Source: Bacilli bacterium
GTDB lineage: Bacteria > Bacillota_I > Bacilli_A > RF39 > UBA660
DNA length: 24,102 nt
Direction of reading: 5' to 3'
Assembly (NCBI GenBank): GCA_028684435.1
Contig: JAQUFX010000011.1
Location: 1-24,102, forward strand
Positions 1 through 8,277 of the stretch are shown here, piece after piece. Under the pieces are notes generated by a model that ran no database searches, was not told where the DNA came from, and saw only the letters and a list, made by a program, of their open reading frames with translations. A program made the position numbers and the translations under genes. Each line of letters opens with the position of its first letter. The first letter of the stretch is position 1.

Positions 1-360
1 AAAATAAGTTTCATTTATTATTGAATTTGGTCTACCGCTTACAGAACCACCATTTTCAAGATTTAAATTTAATTCCGAGGTAGGAAAAGTGTCTATTAGT
101 TGTTCGATTATATTTTTCATTTGGGCAGAGCATGCACAATCTACATTAGCTCCAGATTCTCCTGGTGGACCTTGCGGTCCTGGTGGGCCTTGCAAACCTG
201 GTGGACCTTGTAAACCTGGCGGACCTTGTAAACCTGGTGGCCCTGGTGGTCCTGGTGGGCCTGGTGGGCACGGGGGACAACATCTATTAATACAAATAGG
301 ATATCTTAAAACACATTCATTCTTACGACATTTTGAACAATTACATATATTATTAATCAT
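1..360 (-). CDS. Cys-rich collagen-like protein, probable spore-surface protein (3' end beyond window)
   Basis: The reverse strand reads open from an ATG at 360 to the window edge (120 codons, no stop). A strong Shine-Dalgarno GAAAGGAGG ends about 6 nt before the ATG. Residues 1-31 hold eight cysteines (6, 8, 11, 16, 23, 27, 28, 31). Residues 32-70 are an unbroken run of 13 Gly-X-Y triplets (GPPGPPGPPGLQGPPGLQ...), the collagen triple-helix signature. Two further cysteines (75, 77) follow, then a non-repetitive region that runs off the window. No signal peptide or membrane segment is visible. Known family: bacterial collagen-like proteins, including exosporium/spore filament proteins of the BclA type, trimerise through such tracts. 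A spore-surface role is inferred from the Cys-rich head and the spore-former genome. The C-terminal domain is not visible. A competing open frame on the plus strand (89-382) is rejected because it has no ribosome binding site and its Gly/Pro run is the antisense of these codons. Confidence 0.85.
   Translation of the reverse strand, partial: MINNICNCSKCRKNECVLRYPICINRCCPPCPPGPPGPPGPPGLQGPPGLQGPPGLQGPPGPQGPPGESGANVDCACSAQMKNIIEQLIDTFPTSELNLNLENGGSVSGRPNSIINETYF
151..267 (-). repeat. Gly-X-Y coding repeat with 18-bp units
   Basis: This DNA encodes the 13 consecutive Gly-X-Y triplets of the collagen-like gene. Three nearly identical 18-bp units (GPPGLQ) lie in the middle. It is far more GC-rich than its surroundings and could change length by slippage, so copy number may differ between strains. 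Confidence 0.85.
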
Positions 361-379
361 TATATTCCTCCTTTCAATA

Positions 380-388
380 TAAATTATG
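380..388 (-). promoter_or_regulatory. Candidate sporulation -10 box (CATA-N3-TA) for the collagen-like gene
   Basis: The minus strand reads CATAATTTA, fitting the SigE/SigK -10 pattern CATANNNTA. It ends 19 nt before the ATG at 360. No convincing -35 was found, and the transcript leader would be only about 12 nt. The same motif lies at almost the same distance before cotE. This is an inference only. Confidence 0.3.
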
Positions 389-447
389 ATTTTTATTTAC
401 AACTGAATAGTTTTATAATTTACAAATATATAATAGTTTATTATTTT

Positions 448-478
448 TTGTTTTTTAATAAGGAAATCGTGATATAAT
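448..478 (+). promoter_or_regulatory. Promoter for the LtaS-like gene
   Basis: An extended -10 (TGATATAAT, hexamer 473-478) with a weak TTGTTT at 448-453 and a long 19-bp spacer. The Shine-Dalgarno AAGAGG follows at 484-489 and the ATG at 498, so the expected leader is only about 13 nt. Confidence 0.5.
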
Positions 479-497
479 TTAATAAGAGGTTGAGCAT

Positions 498-2408
498 ATG
501 AAGTATAAAAAAATATTCTTAATTTTTTTAATTATTTTATACTTAGAATTTATTTATCATTTATTTGTATTTAAATCATTTGATATTAAAAGTATTTTTT
601 TTATTATTATTTTTACATTTTTAACAAGTATTTTTATTGATTTAATTACTAATCTTTTTTCCGATAAAAAAAATAAATCGTTTTTTATGGTTATAGTTGT
701 TTTTTTAACCATAATTTTTACTGCTCAATATATTAACTATATCTTTTATGGTAATGTTATTTCTATTTATTCAATATTTAATGGTGGTCAAGTATTTGAG
801 TTTTATGGTCAAATAATATCAGTTATTTTAAATAATATAATCCCAGTAACTTTATTATTGCTTCCTAATTTATTACTTAATGTAATAAATAAAAAAATAT
901 TTACTATCAATTTAAACTATAATCAATTAATTATGAAAATTGGGGTTTTATTAATTACGTATTCTTTATGCATTATAACATTAAATTTTGATTATATATC
1001 TATCTATTCTGCTAAAGAAGTTTATTATGACAAGCATGCACCGATTCAGACATCACAAGTATTAGGACTAATGACTACTATGAAACTTGATATTAAAAGA
1101 GCTTTTATGGGTTTTGAAGAAAAAATTATTCCAGCTAATAAAGAAATATCTATTATAAAAGAAAAAGAATATAATAAGATTGATATTAATTTTGACTATT
1201 TAATTGAAAATGAAACTAATAATAATATTAAGAATATCCATACTTATTTTAAAAATTCTACTCCATCAGAAAAAAATGAATATACTGGAATGTTTAAAGG
1301 AATGAATTTAATAACAATTGTGGCTGAAGCTTTTAGTCCGATAGCAGTTGATGAAATTTTAACCCCTACCTTATATAAATTAGTAAATAACGGCTTTAAA
1401 TTTAATAATTTTTATACACCTGTTTATTACGTCAGTACAAGTGATGGCGAATATGTTACTTTAACTAGTTTACTTCCTAAAGAAAGTGTATGGAGTTTAT
1501 CAAGATCAAGTAATAATTACTTACCATATTCTTATGGGAATATTTTTAAATCTCTTGGATATTCTACTAATGCCTATCATGATGGATATTATAAATATTA
1601 TAATAGACATTTATCACATCCAAATATGGGTTATAACTTTATAGGTTGTGGCAATGGACTACAAAATAAAATGAATTGTAAAAAATGGCCTCAAAGTGAT
1701 ATTGAAATGATTGAAGCCACCTTTGATTTATTTAGTAACAATGACGCTTTTATGACTTATTATATGACCATAAGTGGTCATTTAGAATATAATTTTGGTG
1801 GCAATAATATGGCAAATAAAAATAAAAATCTAGTTCAAAATATGGAATATAGCACAGCCATAAAAGCTTATATGGCTTCGCAAATTGAATTAGACAAAGC
1901 TTTAGAGTTATTAATAAATAAATTAGAAGATAAAAACCTTTTAAATAATACTGCTATTGTATTAAGTTCAGATCATTATCCTTATGGCTTAGAAGTATCA
2001 GAAATGAAAGAAGTTATAAATATTGAAGATGAAAAATTAGATATTCATAAAAATAATTTAATTATATGGAATAACCAAATAACAACTCCTATTGAAATAA
2101 ATAAATATGCTCAAAGTTTAGATATATTACCTACGGTATTAAATTTATTTGGAATTGAATTTGATTCAAGATTATTGATGGGAAGAGATATCTTATCCTC
2201 TTCTGAAGGTTTGATTATATTTAATGATCGCAGTTGGATTACCGAATATGGTAAGTATAATGCTACTAAAAAATTATTTACCCCTTTTAAAGATAATATT
2301 ACCGAAGATTATATAAAAAATATTAATGATATTGTATATAATAAATATGTTGTATCAAAAAGTATATTAGAAAATGATTATTATAAATATGTTCTAGGAG
2401 GAAGCTAA
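498..2408 (+). CDS. LTA synthase family membrane phosphoglycerol transferase
   Basis: This 636-residue protein has several N-terminal membrane segments (within about residues 5-165) and a large extracellular alkaline-phosphatase/sulfatase-fold domain (about 265-560). It probably transfers glycerol-phosphate from phosphatidylglycerol onto a glycolipid anchor or wall polymer outside the membrane. Visible active-site residues fit the LtaS pattern: Glu277 in VAEAF, probable nucleophile Thr314 in STSDGEY, His428 in TISGHLE and Asp492-His493 in SSDHYPYG. Length matches the usual 600-720 residues. The gene is the first of a two-gene unit: its stop overlaps the next ATG by one base (TAATG), so translation is probably coupled. 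The family also holds LTA primases and modifying enzymes, so the exact product is not assured. Confidence 0.85.
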   Translation: MKYKKIFLIFLIILYLEFIYHLFVFKSFDIKSIFFIIIFTFLTSIFIDLITNLFSDKKNKSFFMVIVVFLTIIFTAQYINYIFYGNVISIYSIFNGGQVFEFYGQIISVILNNIIPVTLLLLPNLLLNVINKKIFTINLNYNQLIMKIGVLLITYSLCIITLNFDYISIYSAKEVYYDKHAPIQTSQVLGLMTTMKLDIKRAFMGFEEKIIPANKEISIIKEKEYNKIDINFDYLIENETNNNIKNIHTYFKNSTPSEKNEYTGMFKGMNLITIVAEAFSPIAVDEILTPTLYKLVNNGFKFNNFYTPVYYVSTSDGEYVTLTSLLPKESVWSLSRSSNNYLPYSYGNIFKSLGYSTNAYHDGYYKYYNRHLSHPNMGYNFIGCGNGLQNKMNCKKWPQSDIEMIEATFDLFSNNDAFMTYYMTISGHLEYNFGGNNMANKNKNLVQNMEYSTAIKAYMASQIELDKALELLINKLEDKNLLNNTAIVLSSDHYPYGLEVSEMKEVINIEDEKLDIHKNNLIIWNNQITTPIEINKYAQSLDILPTVLNLFGIEFDSRLLMGRDILSSSEGLIIFNDRSWITEYGKYNATKKLFTPFKDNITEDYIKNINDIVYNKYVVSKSILENDYYKYVLGGS

Positions 2409-3520
2409 TGGATATAAGAGAAATTATGTTAAAAAGAGAAAGTCTTTATAGTAAGTATGCTGCTTTTGATATTGATGCTATTAGACTTAAAAATTTTGTT
2501 CCTGATATAAGACCAAATTATTTTCGAGATATAGATCGCATTATTCATACTAAATCATACACTAGATACATGAATAAAACTCAAGTTTATACGTCAGTTA
2601 ATAATGATCATATTTCTAAACGAATGGTACATGTTCAATTAGTTAGTAAAGTAGCTAGAACTATTGGAAGAGCATTATCACTTAATGAAGATTTAATAGA
2701 AGCTATAGCTTTAGGACACGATTTAGGACATCCACCTTTAGGTCATGTTGGCGAGAATTTTTTAAATAAATTAAGTCTAGAACATGGTGAAGGAAATTTT
2801 ATGCATAATGTCCAAAGTGTAAGGAATATTACTGAAATAGAGGATATTAATTTAACTATTCAAGTTCTTGATGGTATTTTATGCCATAATGGTGAATTAG
2901 TTAAAAATGAATATTATCCCAAAACTAAAAGCCCTAGTGATTTTTTAAATGATTATAATATTTGCTATAAAAATGCCTCATATGGCGAACAATTAATTCC
3001 AATGACATTAGAAGGCTGCGTCGTAAGAATTAGTGATATAATAGCATATTTAGGTAGAGATATAGAAGATGCTGTTGAAATAAATATGTTTGATATTAAA
3101 GATTTACCAGAAGAAATTACTAATATTATTGGAAACTCTAATAAAAATATAATTAATACTATTATATTAGATGTTATTCAAAATAGTATTAACAAGCCTT
3201 ATATAAAATTAAGTGATAAAACATATAATGCCATAAAAGATTTGAAAAAATTTAATTATGAACATATTTATATAAAGGCTAATACCGAAGCAAATTTAAA
3301 AGAATATGAAAAAATGTTTGACTTAGTATTTAAAAATAATTTATATTTTTTAGAAAATAAAATAACTAATAAAACGATTTACACTAATTTTTTAAATAAA
3401 TTAAGTCCCGAATACAATAAAAAATATAGTAATGCTAGAAAAATTATTGATTATATTGCCGGCATGACTGACGAATATTTCTTTAATGAATATGAAGATT
3501 TAAAAAGACGACAATTTTAA
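2408..3520 (+). CDS. HD-domain phosphohydrolase, dGTPase-like
   Basis: A 370-residue soluble protein. The metal-binding HD pattern is clear: His75 in MVHVQL, His104-Asp105 in GHDLGHPPLGH, and Asp210 in RISDIIAYLGRD. The RxxHxxxV...GHDxGHxPxGHxGE arrangement is typical of deoxyguanosine-triphosphate triphosphohydrolase relatives, which split dNTPs into nucleosides and triphosphate. Substrate cannot be read from sequence; Firmicute members may act on other nucleotides. It starts within the stop of the LtaS-like gene (1-base overlap), after the ribosome-binding GGAGGAAGC, so the two are co-transcribed. No terminator is visible before the rpsD promoter at 3527, so read-through into rpsD is possible. 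Confidence 0.8.
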   Translation: MDIREIMLKRESLYSKYAAFDIDAIRLKNFVPDIRPNYFRDIDRIIHTKSYTRYMNKTQVYTSVNNDHISKRMVHVQLVSKVARTIGRALSLNEDLIEAIALGHDLGHPPLGHVGENFLNKLSLEHGEGNFMHNVQSVRNITEIEDINLTIQVLDGILCHNGELVKNEYYPKTKSPSDFLNDYNICYKNASYGEQLIPMTLEGCVVRISDIIAYLGRDIEDAVEINMFDIKDLPEEITNIIGNSNKNIINTIILDVIQNSINKPYIKLSDKTYNAIKDLKKFNYEHIYIKANTEANLKEYEKMFDLVFKNNLYFLENKITNKTIYTNFLNKLSPEYNKKYSNARKIIDYIAGMTDEYFFNEYEDLKRRQF

Positions 3521-3526
3521 TAAAAT

Positions 3527-3556
3527 TTGACAAACAATATATATTTAATATATAAT
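3527..3556 (+). promoter_or_regulatory. rpsD promoter
   Basis: Consensus -35 TTGACA (3527-3532), 18-bp spacer, consensus -10 TATAAT (3551-3556). It begins 7 nt after the stop of the HD gene. Predicted transcription start is near 3563. Confidence 0.85.
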
Positions 3557-3562
3557 ACATAT

Positions 3563-3709
3563 GCGTATTTAAGGCAGAGGCTTTAAATATTTAGTAATGT
3601 GTTTATTTGAAATAACTTAAGTAACTTATCTGCCTAAGGGAAAGAGATAATAAACACCCTACATAATATTAAGGTCAATCCTTTAATCACGAAGAAAGGA
3701 GAAAAAAAT
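3563..3709 (+). promoter_or_regulatory. S4-type autoregulatory mRNA leader with pseudoknot
   Basis: This 147-nt untranslated leader sits between a consensus promoter and rpsD. Two helices cross each other: AGGCAGA (3572-3578) with TCTGCCT (3629-3635), and GTGTTTAT (3599-3606) with ATAAACAC (3650-3657). They are nested as i<k<j<l, so they form a pseudoknot. Nearer the gene, TCCTTT (3679-3684) can pair with the Shine-Dalgarno AAAGGA (3695-3700), while TTAAGG (3669-3674) competes for the same CCTTT. Known: in Bacillus subtilis, S4 represses its own monocistronic gene through a leader target, and the E. coli alpha-operon S4 site is a pseudoknot. The link to S4 feedback here is inference from position and fold. 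Confidence 0.7.
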
Positions 3710-4312
3710 ATGTCAAGATATACTGGACCAGCTTATAAAAAATCTCGTCGTTTAGGTTTTAGTACATTAGAAAATGGAAAAGAATTAGCAAGAAAACCAT
3801 ATGCACCAGGACAACATGGAATGAGCAGAAAAAAGAAATCTAGTGAATATGGTCTTCAGTTACAAGAAAAACAAAAATTAAGATTCATGTATGGATTAAC
3901 TGAAAAACAATTTGCCAAAACTTTTAAAAACGCTTCTAAAATGACAGGTATTGCTGGTGAAAATTTCTTTAAATTACTTGAAAGTAGACTTGATAATGTT
4001 GTTTATCGTATGGGTTTATCTAATACAAGACGTGGAGCAAGACAAATTGTTAACCATGGTCATATTATTGTTAATGGTACTTCCGTAGATATTCCATCAT
4101 TTTCAGTTAAGCCAGGGTCAATTATTACTATAAAAGAAAAATCACTTAATCATCCAGCTATAAAGCAAGCACTTGAAAATACATTGGCAAGACCTGCTTA
4201 TATAGAATTTGATAATAAAAAAATGACTGGCACTTATATAAGAATGCCTGAAAGAAATGAACTTCATGCTGATATTAATGAGTCTTTAATTGTAGAATAT
4301 TATAACAGATAG
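3710..4312 (+). CDS. rpsD: 30S ribosomal protein S4
   Basis: A 200-residue protein of normal length. It binds 16S rRNA early in 30S assembly. The N-terminal MSRYTGPAYKKSRRLGFS and GMSRKKKSSEYGLQLQEKQKLRFMYG blocks are typical of the family. The S4 RNA-binding domain lies at about 90-155 (LESRLDNVVYRMG...ARQIVNHGHIIVNG). The gene stands alone, as in B. subtilis, behind its own promoter and structured leader, and ends in a hairpin shared with the convergent ileS. The ATG follows GAAAGGAG. Confidence 0.97.
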   Translation: MSRYTGPAYKKSRRLGFSTLENGKELARKPYAPGQHGMSRKKKSSEYGLQLQEKQKLRFMYGLTEKQFAKTFKNASKMTGIAGENFFKLLESRLDNVVYRMGLSNTRRGARQIVNHGHIIVNGTSVDIPSFSVKPGSIITIKEKSLNHPAIKQALENTLARPAYIEFDNKKMTGTYIRMPERNELHADINESLIVEYYNR

Positions 4313-4314
4313 AA

Positions 4315-4342
4315 AAAAGGAAATATTTATTTATTTCCTTTT
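4315..4342. terminator. Bidirectional terminator shared by rpsD and ileS
   Basis: A perfect 11-bp stem (4315-4325 with 4332-4342) and a 6-nt loop. The plus strand continues with TTTTATTA; the minus strand runs into six Ts (4313-4318). The ileS stop codon (4327-4329) lies inside the loop, so the last ileS codons are part of the terminator. Confidence 0.8.
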
Positions 4343-7044
4343 ATTATGTCATCACATCTTATACATCTATCTTCTATTAATTTATCTACATAATTCCAGC
4401 ATCTTTGACATTTTTTACCCTTACTTTTTTCAACTAAAATACTTATATGCTCATATTTAGTTAAATTATCATTTGAATAATTTATTTTTGATACTATTAA
4501 TAATTGAGGTAAATATAATTCTAATTTTTCTTTTACTAGATGGTATTTTTGAGGTAAATTTATAGTTATAGTTGCTTCAAGACTAGAACCAATTATTTTA
4601 TTATTTCTAGCTTCTTCTAAAGCTTTATTAACATCAAATTTAATTTCAAAGAATAAATTCCATATTTTTAAATCACAATCATATTTATTTAAAGAAGGAA
4701 AATCACACAAATGAATACTCTTTTCTTTTTTACCAGGAATAAATTCATATATTTCTTCTGAAGTATATGGTAAAATAGGAGCAATTAATAACACTAAATT
4801 ATTTATGATATTATATAAAACTGTCTGAACACTTCTTCTTACTTTAGAATCTTTTCCTTCAATATACAATATATCTTTTGTAAAATCTAAATAAAAATTA
4901 GATAAAGTAAATGAGATAAAATTATTAATTAATTTATATAATTCTTGATAGTTATAATTACTATAGGCTTTTTTAATTTCTGATGTAAATTCATTTAATT
5001 TATACATCATATATTTATCATATTCAAACATATTTTTATATTCTATTGAATCTTTATTGGGATCAAAATCATTAATATTACCCAAAATAAATTTAGCTGT
5101 ATTTCTTATCTTACGATAAGATTCTCTTACTTGATTTAAAATATCATTACTAATAGGCATGTCTTCAGTATAATCTATCGAAGCTACCCATAATCTTAAT
5201 ATATCTGATCCCCTTTCAGAAATTACTTTCAATGGGTCTATAACATTACCTAAACTTTTAGACATTTTATTACCTTTGCCATCTAAAGTAAATCCATGAG
5301 ATATTATTTGTTTATAAGGTGGTTTATTATGAGCAGCAATGCCACAAATTAATGATGAATTAAACCAACCTCTATATTGATCCGAACCTTCAAGATAAAT
5401 GTCAGCTGGATATGGTAATCCTCTTTCAATTAAAACTCCAGTGTGTGTTGTTCCTGAATCAAACCATACATCCATAATATCCATTTCTTTAGTAAAAATT
5501 CCATGAGGACTTTTTTCATTAGTATATCCTTTTGGTAGTAGTTCTTTAGCTTCTTTTTCAAACCAAATATTAGACCCATGTTTTTTAAATAAATCAGCAA
5601 TATAAATCATTACATCATAATCTAAAATTTCTGACCCATCTTCGTTATAAAATATTGGTAGTGGTACACCCCATACTCTTTGGCGAGATATACACCAATC
5701 TCCTCTATCTTTAATCATATTATAAAGTCTTATTTTTCCCCATGCAGGTTGCCATTTAATTTCATTTTCGATACTATTTAAAATGTTTTGTTTTATAGAT
5801 TCTATGCTACAAAACCACTGAGAAGTAGCTCTAAATATAATCGGTTTTTTAGTTCTCCAGTCATGAGGATAGCTATGAGTAATAAATACTAATTTTAATA
5901 AATATCCTTTTTCATCTAAATACTTAGTAATTTCTTTATTAGCTTCTTCAAAAAATAGACCTGAAAATATCCCTGATTCATCATTTAGGATTCCTTTATC
6001 ATCGACTCCAAAAATCATTTCTAAATTATATTTTTTTCCTAAAATAAAGTCATCTGCTCCATAACTGGGTGCGGTATGTACTAATCCTGTACCTGTATCT
6101 AAGGTTACATTTTCTCCAACAACTACCGAACTTACTCGATCCATAAAAATATGTTTATATTTTATATTAAATATATCTTTACCTTTAAAAGTAGATATAA
6201 TTTTAGGATTATCCCATGCAAATAATTCTTTTAAAGAATTAAGTAATTCCGAAGCTACAATATAATTTTTATTATTAACCATAACTTTTGAATATTCAAA
6301 ATTTTCTCCAACTGCTATTGCGGTATTACCTGGCAAAGTCCAGGGAGTTGTTGTCCATATTACTAAATGATCTTCTTCATTTACATATTTATTTCCACTT
6401 ACAACTGGAAAAGCAACATAAATTGAAGGATCTTTACGATCAAGATATTCAATTTCTGCTTCAGCTAAAGCTGATTCAGAAGAAGGTGACCAATAAACTG
6501 GTTTCATTCCTTTAAATATTAAACCTTTTTTGACCATCGTTGCAAATACTTCTATTTGTTTTGCTTCCATTTCTTTTTGAAAAGTAGCATAATAATTATC
6601 CCAATCTCCTATTACATTTAATGCTTTAAAGCCCTCCATTTGAGATTTTATTTGTTCTTTAGCATAATCTTCACATATTTTTCTGAATTCTGCTTTAGAT
6701 ACTACATTGCGATTTATTCCGCTACTGGTAATAGCATGTTCAATTGGAAGTCCATGGGTATCCCATCCTGGAATATATACCATATCTCTTCCATTCATAT
6801 AAGCATATCTATTAATAAAATCTTTTAATATTTTATTTAAGGCATGACCAATATGAATATTTCCATTAGCATATGGAGGTCCATCATGTAAAATAAATAA
6901 TTCTTTTCCTTTATTCTTTTCTCTAATCAAATTATAAAGGCCAATACTATCCCATTTTTCTCTTTGTAATTTTTCATTTAATGGTAAATTACCTTTCATT
7001 TGAAATTCAGTTTTAGGCATTAATAATGTATCTTTGTAGTCCAT
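4327..7044 (-). CDS. ileS: Isoleucyl-tRNA synthetase (bacterial type, with C-terminal zinc finger)
   Basis: A 905-residue cytosolic class Ia synthetase that charges tRNA-Ile and edits mischarged valine. HIGH is at residues 64-67 and KMSKS at about 594 (GKGNKMSKSLGNV). The WTTTPWTLPGN block belongs to the editing/CP1 region. The C-terminal four-cysteine zinc site is complete (Cys879, Cys882, Cys894, Cys897), as in the eubacterial type sensitive to mupirocin. Length is close to the usual 915-930. The ATG at 7044 follows AGAAAGGAAG. Expression is predicted to depend on tRNA-Ile charging through the T-box leader just upstream. Confidence 0.97.
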   Translation of the reverse strand: MDYKDTLLMPKTEFQMKGNLPLNEKLQREKWDSIGLYNLIREKNKGKELFILHDGPPYANGNIHIGHALNKILKDFINRYAYMNGRDMVYIPGWDTHGLPIEHAITSSGINRNVVSKAEFRKICEDYAKEQIKSQMEGFKALNVIGDWDNYYATFQKEMEAKQIEVFATMVKKGLIFKGMKPVYWSPSSESALAEAEIEYLDRKDPSIYVAFPVVSGNKYVNEEDHLVIWTTTPWTLPGNTAIAVGENFEYSKVMVNNKNYIVASELLNSLKELFAWDNPKIISTFKGKDIFNIKYKHIFMDRVSSVVVGENVTLDTGTGLVHTAPSYGADDFILGKKYNLEMIFGVDDKGILNDESGIFSGLFFEEANKEITKYLDEKGYLLKLVFITHSYPHDWRTKKPIIFRATSQWFCSIESIKQNILNSIENEIKWQPAWGKIRLYNMIKDRGDWCISRQRVWGVPLPIFYNEDGSEILDYDVMIYIADLFKKHGSNIWFEKEAKELLPKGYTNEKSPHGIFTKEMDIMDVWFDSGTTHTGVLIERGLPYPADIYLEGSDQYRGWFNSSLICGIAAHNKPPYKQIISHGFTLDGKGNKMSKSLGNVIDPLKVISERGSDILRLWVASIDYTEDMPISNDILNQVRESYRKIRNTAKFILGNINDFDPNKDSIEYKNMFEYDKYMMYKLNEFTSEIKKAYSNYNYQELYKLINNFISFTLSNFYLDFTKDILYIEGKDSKVRRSVQTVLYNIINNLVLLIAPILPYTSEEIYEFIPGKKEKSIHLCDFPSLNKYDCDLKIWNLFFEIKFDVNKALEEARNNKIIGSSLEATITINLPQKYHLVKEKLELYLPQLLIVSKINYSNDNLTKYEHISILVEKSKGKKCQRCWNYVDKLIEDRCIRCDDIIKGNK

Positions 7045-7285
7045 TTTTCTCTTCCTTTCTTAAAATTAAAAAGTTCATGATTTAAGGACGCAAAATATGC
7101 GTGGTACCACCTTAATTCATGAACTTATATCATGCACTTATATCCTTTAACGATGGATCTTCGTTTTTTCCTTATCAGAAAAACGCATCAGAAGTGATCT
7201 ACAAACAATTCCCTACACTTACTTTCACCATACATAAGATTCTCTAAATAGTTTCTTATTTGTCATCTTCATCAATTGCTTTATG
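7045..7285 (-). promoter_or_regulatory. T-box leader of ileS (tRNA-Ile sensor)
   Basis: The leader contains the T-box AAGGTGGTACCACG. The antiterminator is explicit: TTAAGG (7110-7115), 7-nt bulge TGGTACC (7103-7109), ACGCA, 5-nt loop, TGCGT, CCTTAA (7082-7087). TGGT in the bulge can pair with the ACCA end of tRNA-Ile. Stem I landmarks are AGAGA and TATGGTGAAAG, and an isoleucine specifier codon ATC is at 7196-7198. The only terminator-like helix is AAGTTCATGA (7117-7126) with TCATGAACTT (7071-7080), followed by TTTAATTTT. It encloses the antiterminator instead of sharing its 3' strand, which is unusual (see findings). Known: uncharged tRNA promotes expression of T-box genes. Confidence 0.93.
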
Positions 7286-7291
7286 TACTAA

Positions 7292-7320
7292 ATTATATGC
7301 TTTTTTAAAGTCTTTGTCAA
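7292..7320 (-). promoter_or_regulatory. ileS promoter
   Basis: Consensus TTGACA (7315-7320), 17-bp spacer, consensus TATAAT (7292-7297). The TGA stop codon of the upstream gene (7317-7319) is contained in the -35 hexamer. Expected transcription start is near 7285. Confidence 0.9.
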
Positions 7321-8225
7321 CTTTTTTGATACTTTAATATTATATCAGTATTATTCTTTTTTTTAGATTTCACTTCATAAGTTTCATATTTATCACTATA
7401 AAACCATGGTTGCATATTACTATTGCCTACTGCAATTTGATAATCAACCAATATATCCCCATTATATTTAATTAGAGGAATAATCTTTTTATCAATAAAA
7501 TCAACATATATTTTGTTTAATTCATCAACGGTGAACTCGAATGAATCATTAAAGAAGGTTTGAATAATTAATGAAGTCATAATATTTGACAAATCAACTA
7601 TATCAAAACTACCATCAATCTTTAACTCTCTTATATCTTTATTAATAAAGTCAAAATTTGAATCATTTAATAATTTCTGTTTTAAAATATTAAAAGAATG
7701 ATAATTGGAATAAAAAATACATTCTCTTTTTATTTCATCTTCATTATAACATTCATTATCTTTATCTATAAATTTATTATATCCATTTTTAGAAGCAAAA
7801 GATATAATCTCATTCCAGTATATATTGTCATTTTTATCTAGATAAGGAACTACTTTTTTTAATATTATTTTGCTTAAAAAAAATTTATTATCTTTTCCTA
7901 ATAATCTTGGAAACAAAAATAAAAGAAATTCTTCGTAACTTAAAGCTTTAATTGAAGCAATTTTTAATTCTGTTATATATTTAGATAACTTATTAATATC
8001 ATAAGTGATTATTTCTCTAGCATCATAAAATTTAGCAATTAAATATTGATCACCACTTGCAGTAGGACATAAAATTTTTTTATCTTTATAATTAAAAATA
8101 TTATCTTTCGCTTGCCCATTTTCATTAGAAAAAAGACATAATGATGAATAATTTTCAATTCCATATGATATATTATTTTTAATCATATAAATACTTATAT
8201 CGATATCATTATTTAACTCATTCAT
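7317..8225 (-). CDS. Putative SAM-dependent transferase, BtaA/DUF3419-like
   Basis: A 302-residue soluble protein without signal peptide. Residues 50-100 look like a Rossmann SAM-binding core: beta strand ILCPTASGDQ (51-60), then acidic strand end ITYDIN with Asp76, then a helix ITELKIASIKALSYEEFLLF. That block resembles the DUF3419/BtaA family, whose known members move the 3-amino-3-carboxypropyl group of SAM onto diacylglycerol in betaine-lipid synthesis; LSYEEF parallels the family's LDYEDF. The protein is shorter than BtaA (about 400) and no partner methyltransferase is near, so the acceptor is unknown. The ATG at 8225 follows TTAGGAG. It lies between the truB terminator and the ileS promoter; no terminator of its own was found. 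Fold moderately sure, activity not. Confidence 0.5.
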   Translation of the reverse strand: MNELNNDIDISIYMIKNNISYGIENYSSLCLFSNENGQAKDNIFNYKDKKILCPTASGDQYLIAKFYDAREIITYDINKLSKYITELKIASIKALSYEEFLLFLFPRLLGKDNKFFLSKIILKKVVPYLDKNDNIYWNEIISFASKNGYNKFIDKDNECYNEDEIKRECIFYSNYHSFNILKQKLLNDSNFDFINKDIRELKIDGSFDIVDLSNIMTSLIIQTFFNDSFEFTVDELNKIYVDFIDKKIIPLIKYNGDILVDYQIAVGNSNMQPWFYSDKYETYEVKSKKKNNTDIILKYQKS

Positions 8226-8277
8226 AAGAAACTCCTAATGTAATTTTATACTTTATCATAATATAATATAAATTACA

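Noticed and set aside
89..382. Plus-strand open frame with Gly/Pro/Cys-rich translation
   Set aside because: Antisense of the minus-strand collagen-like gene. It lacks a ribosome binding site and family features, while the minus strand has both.
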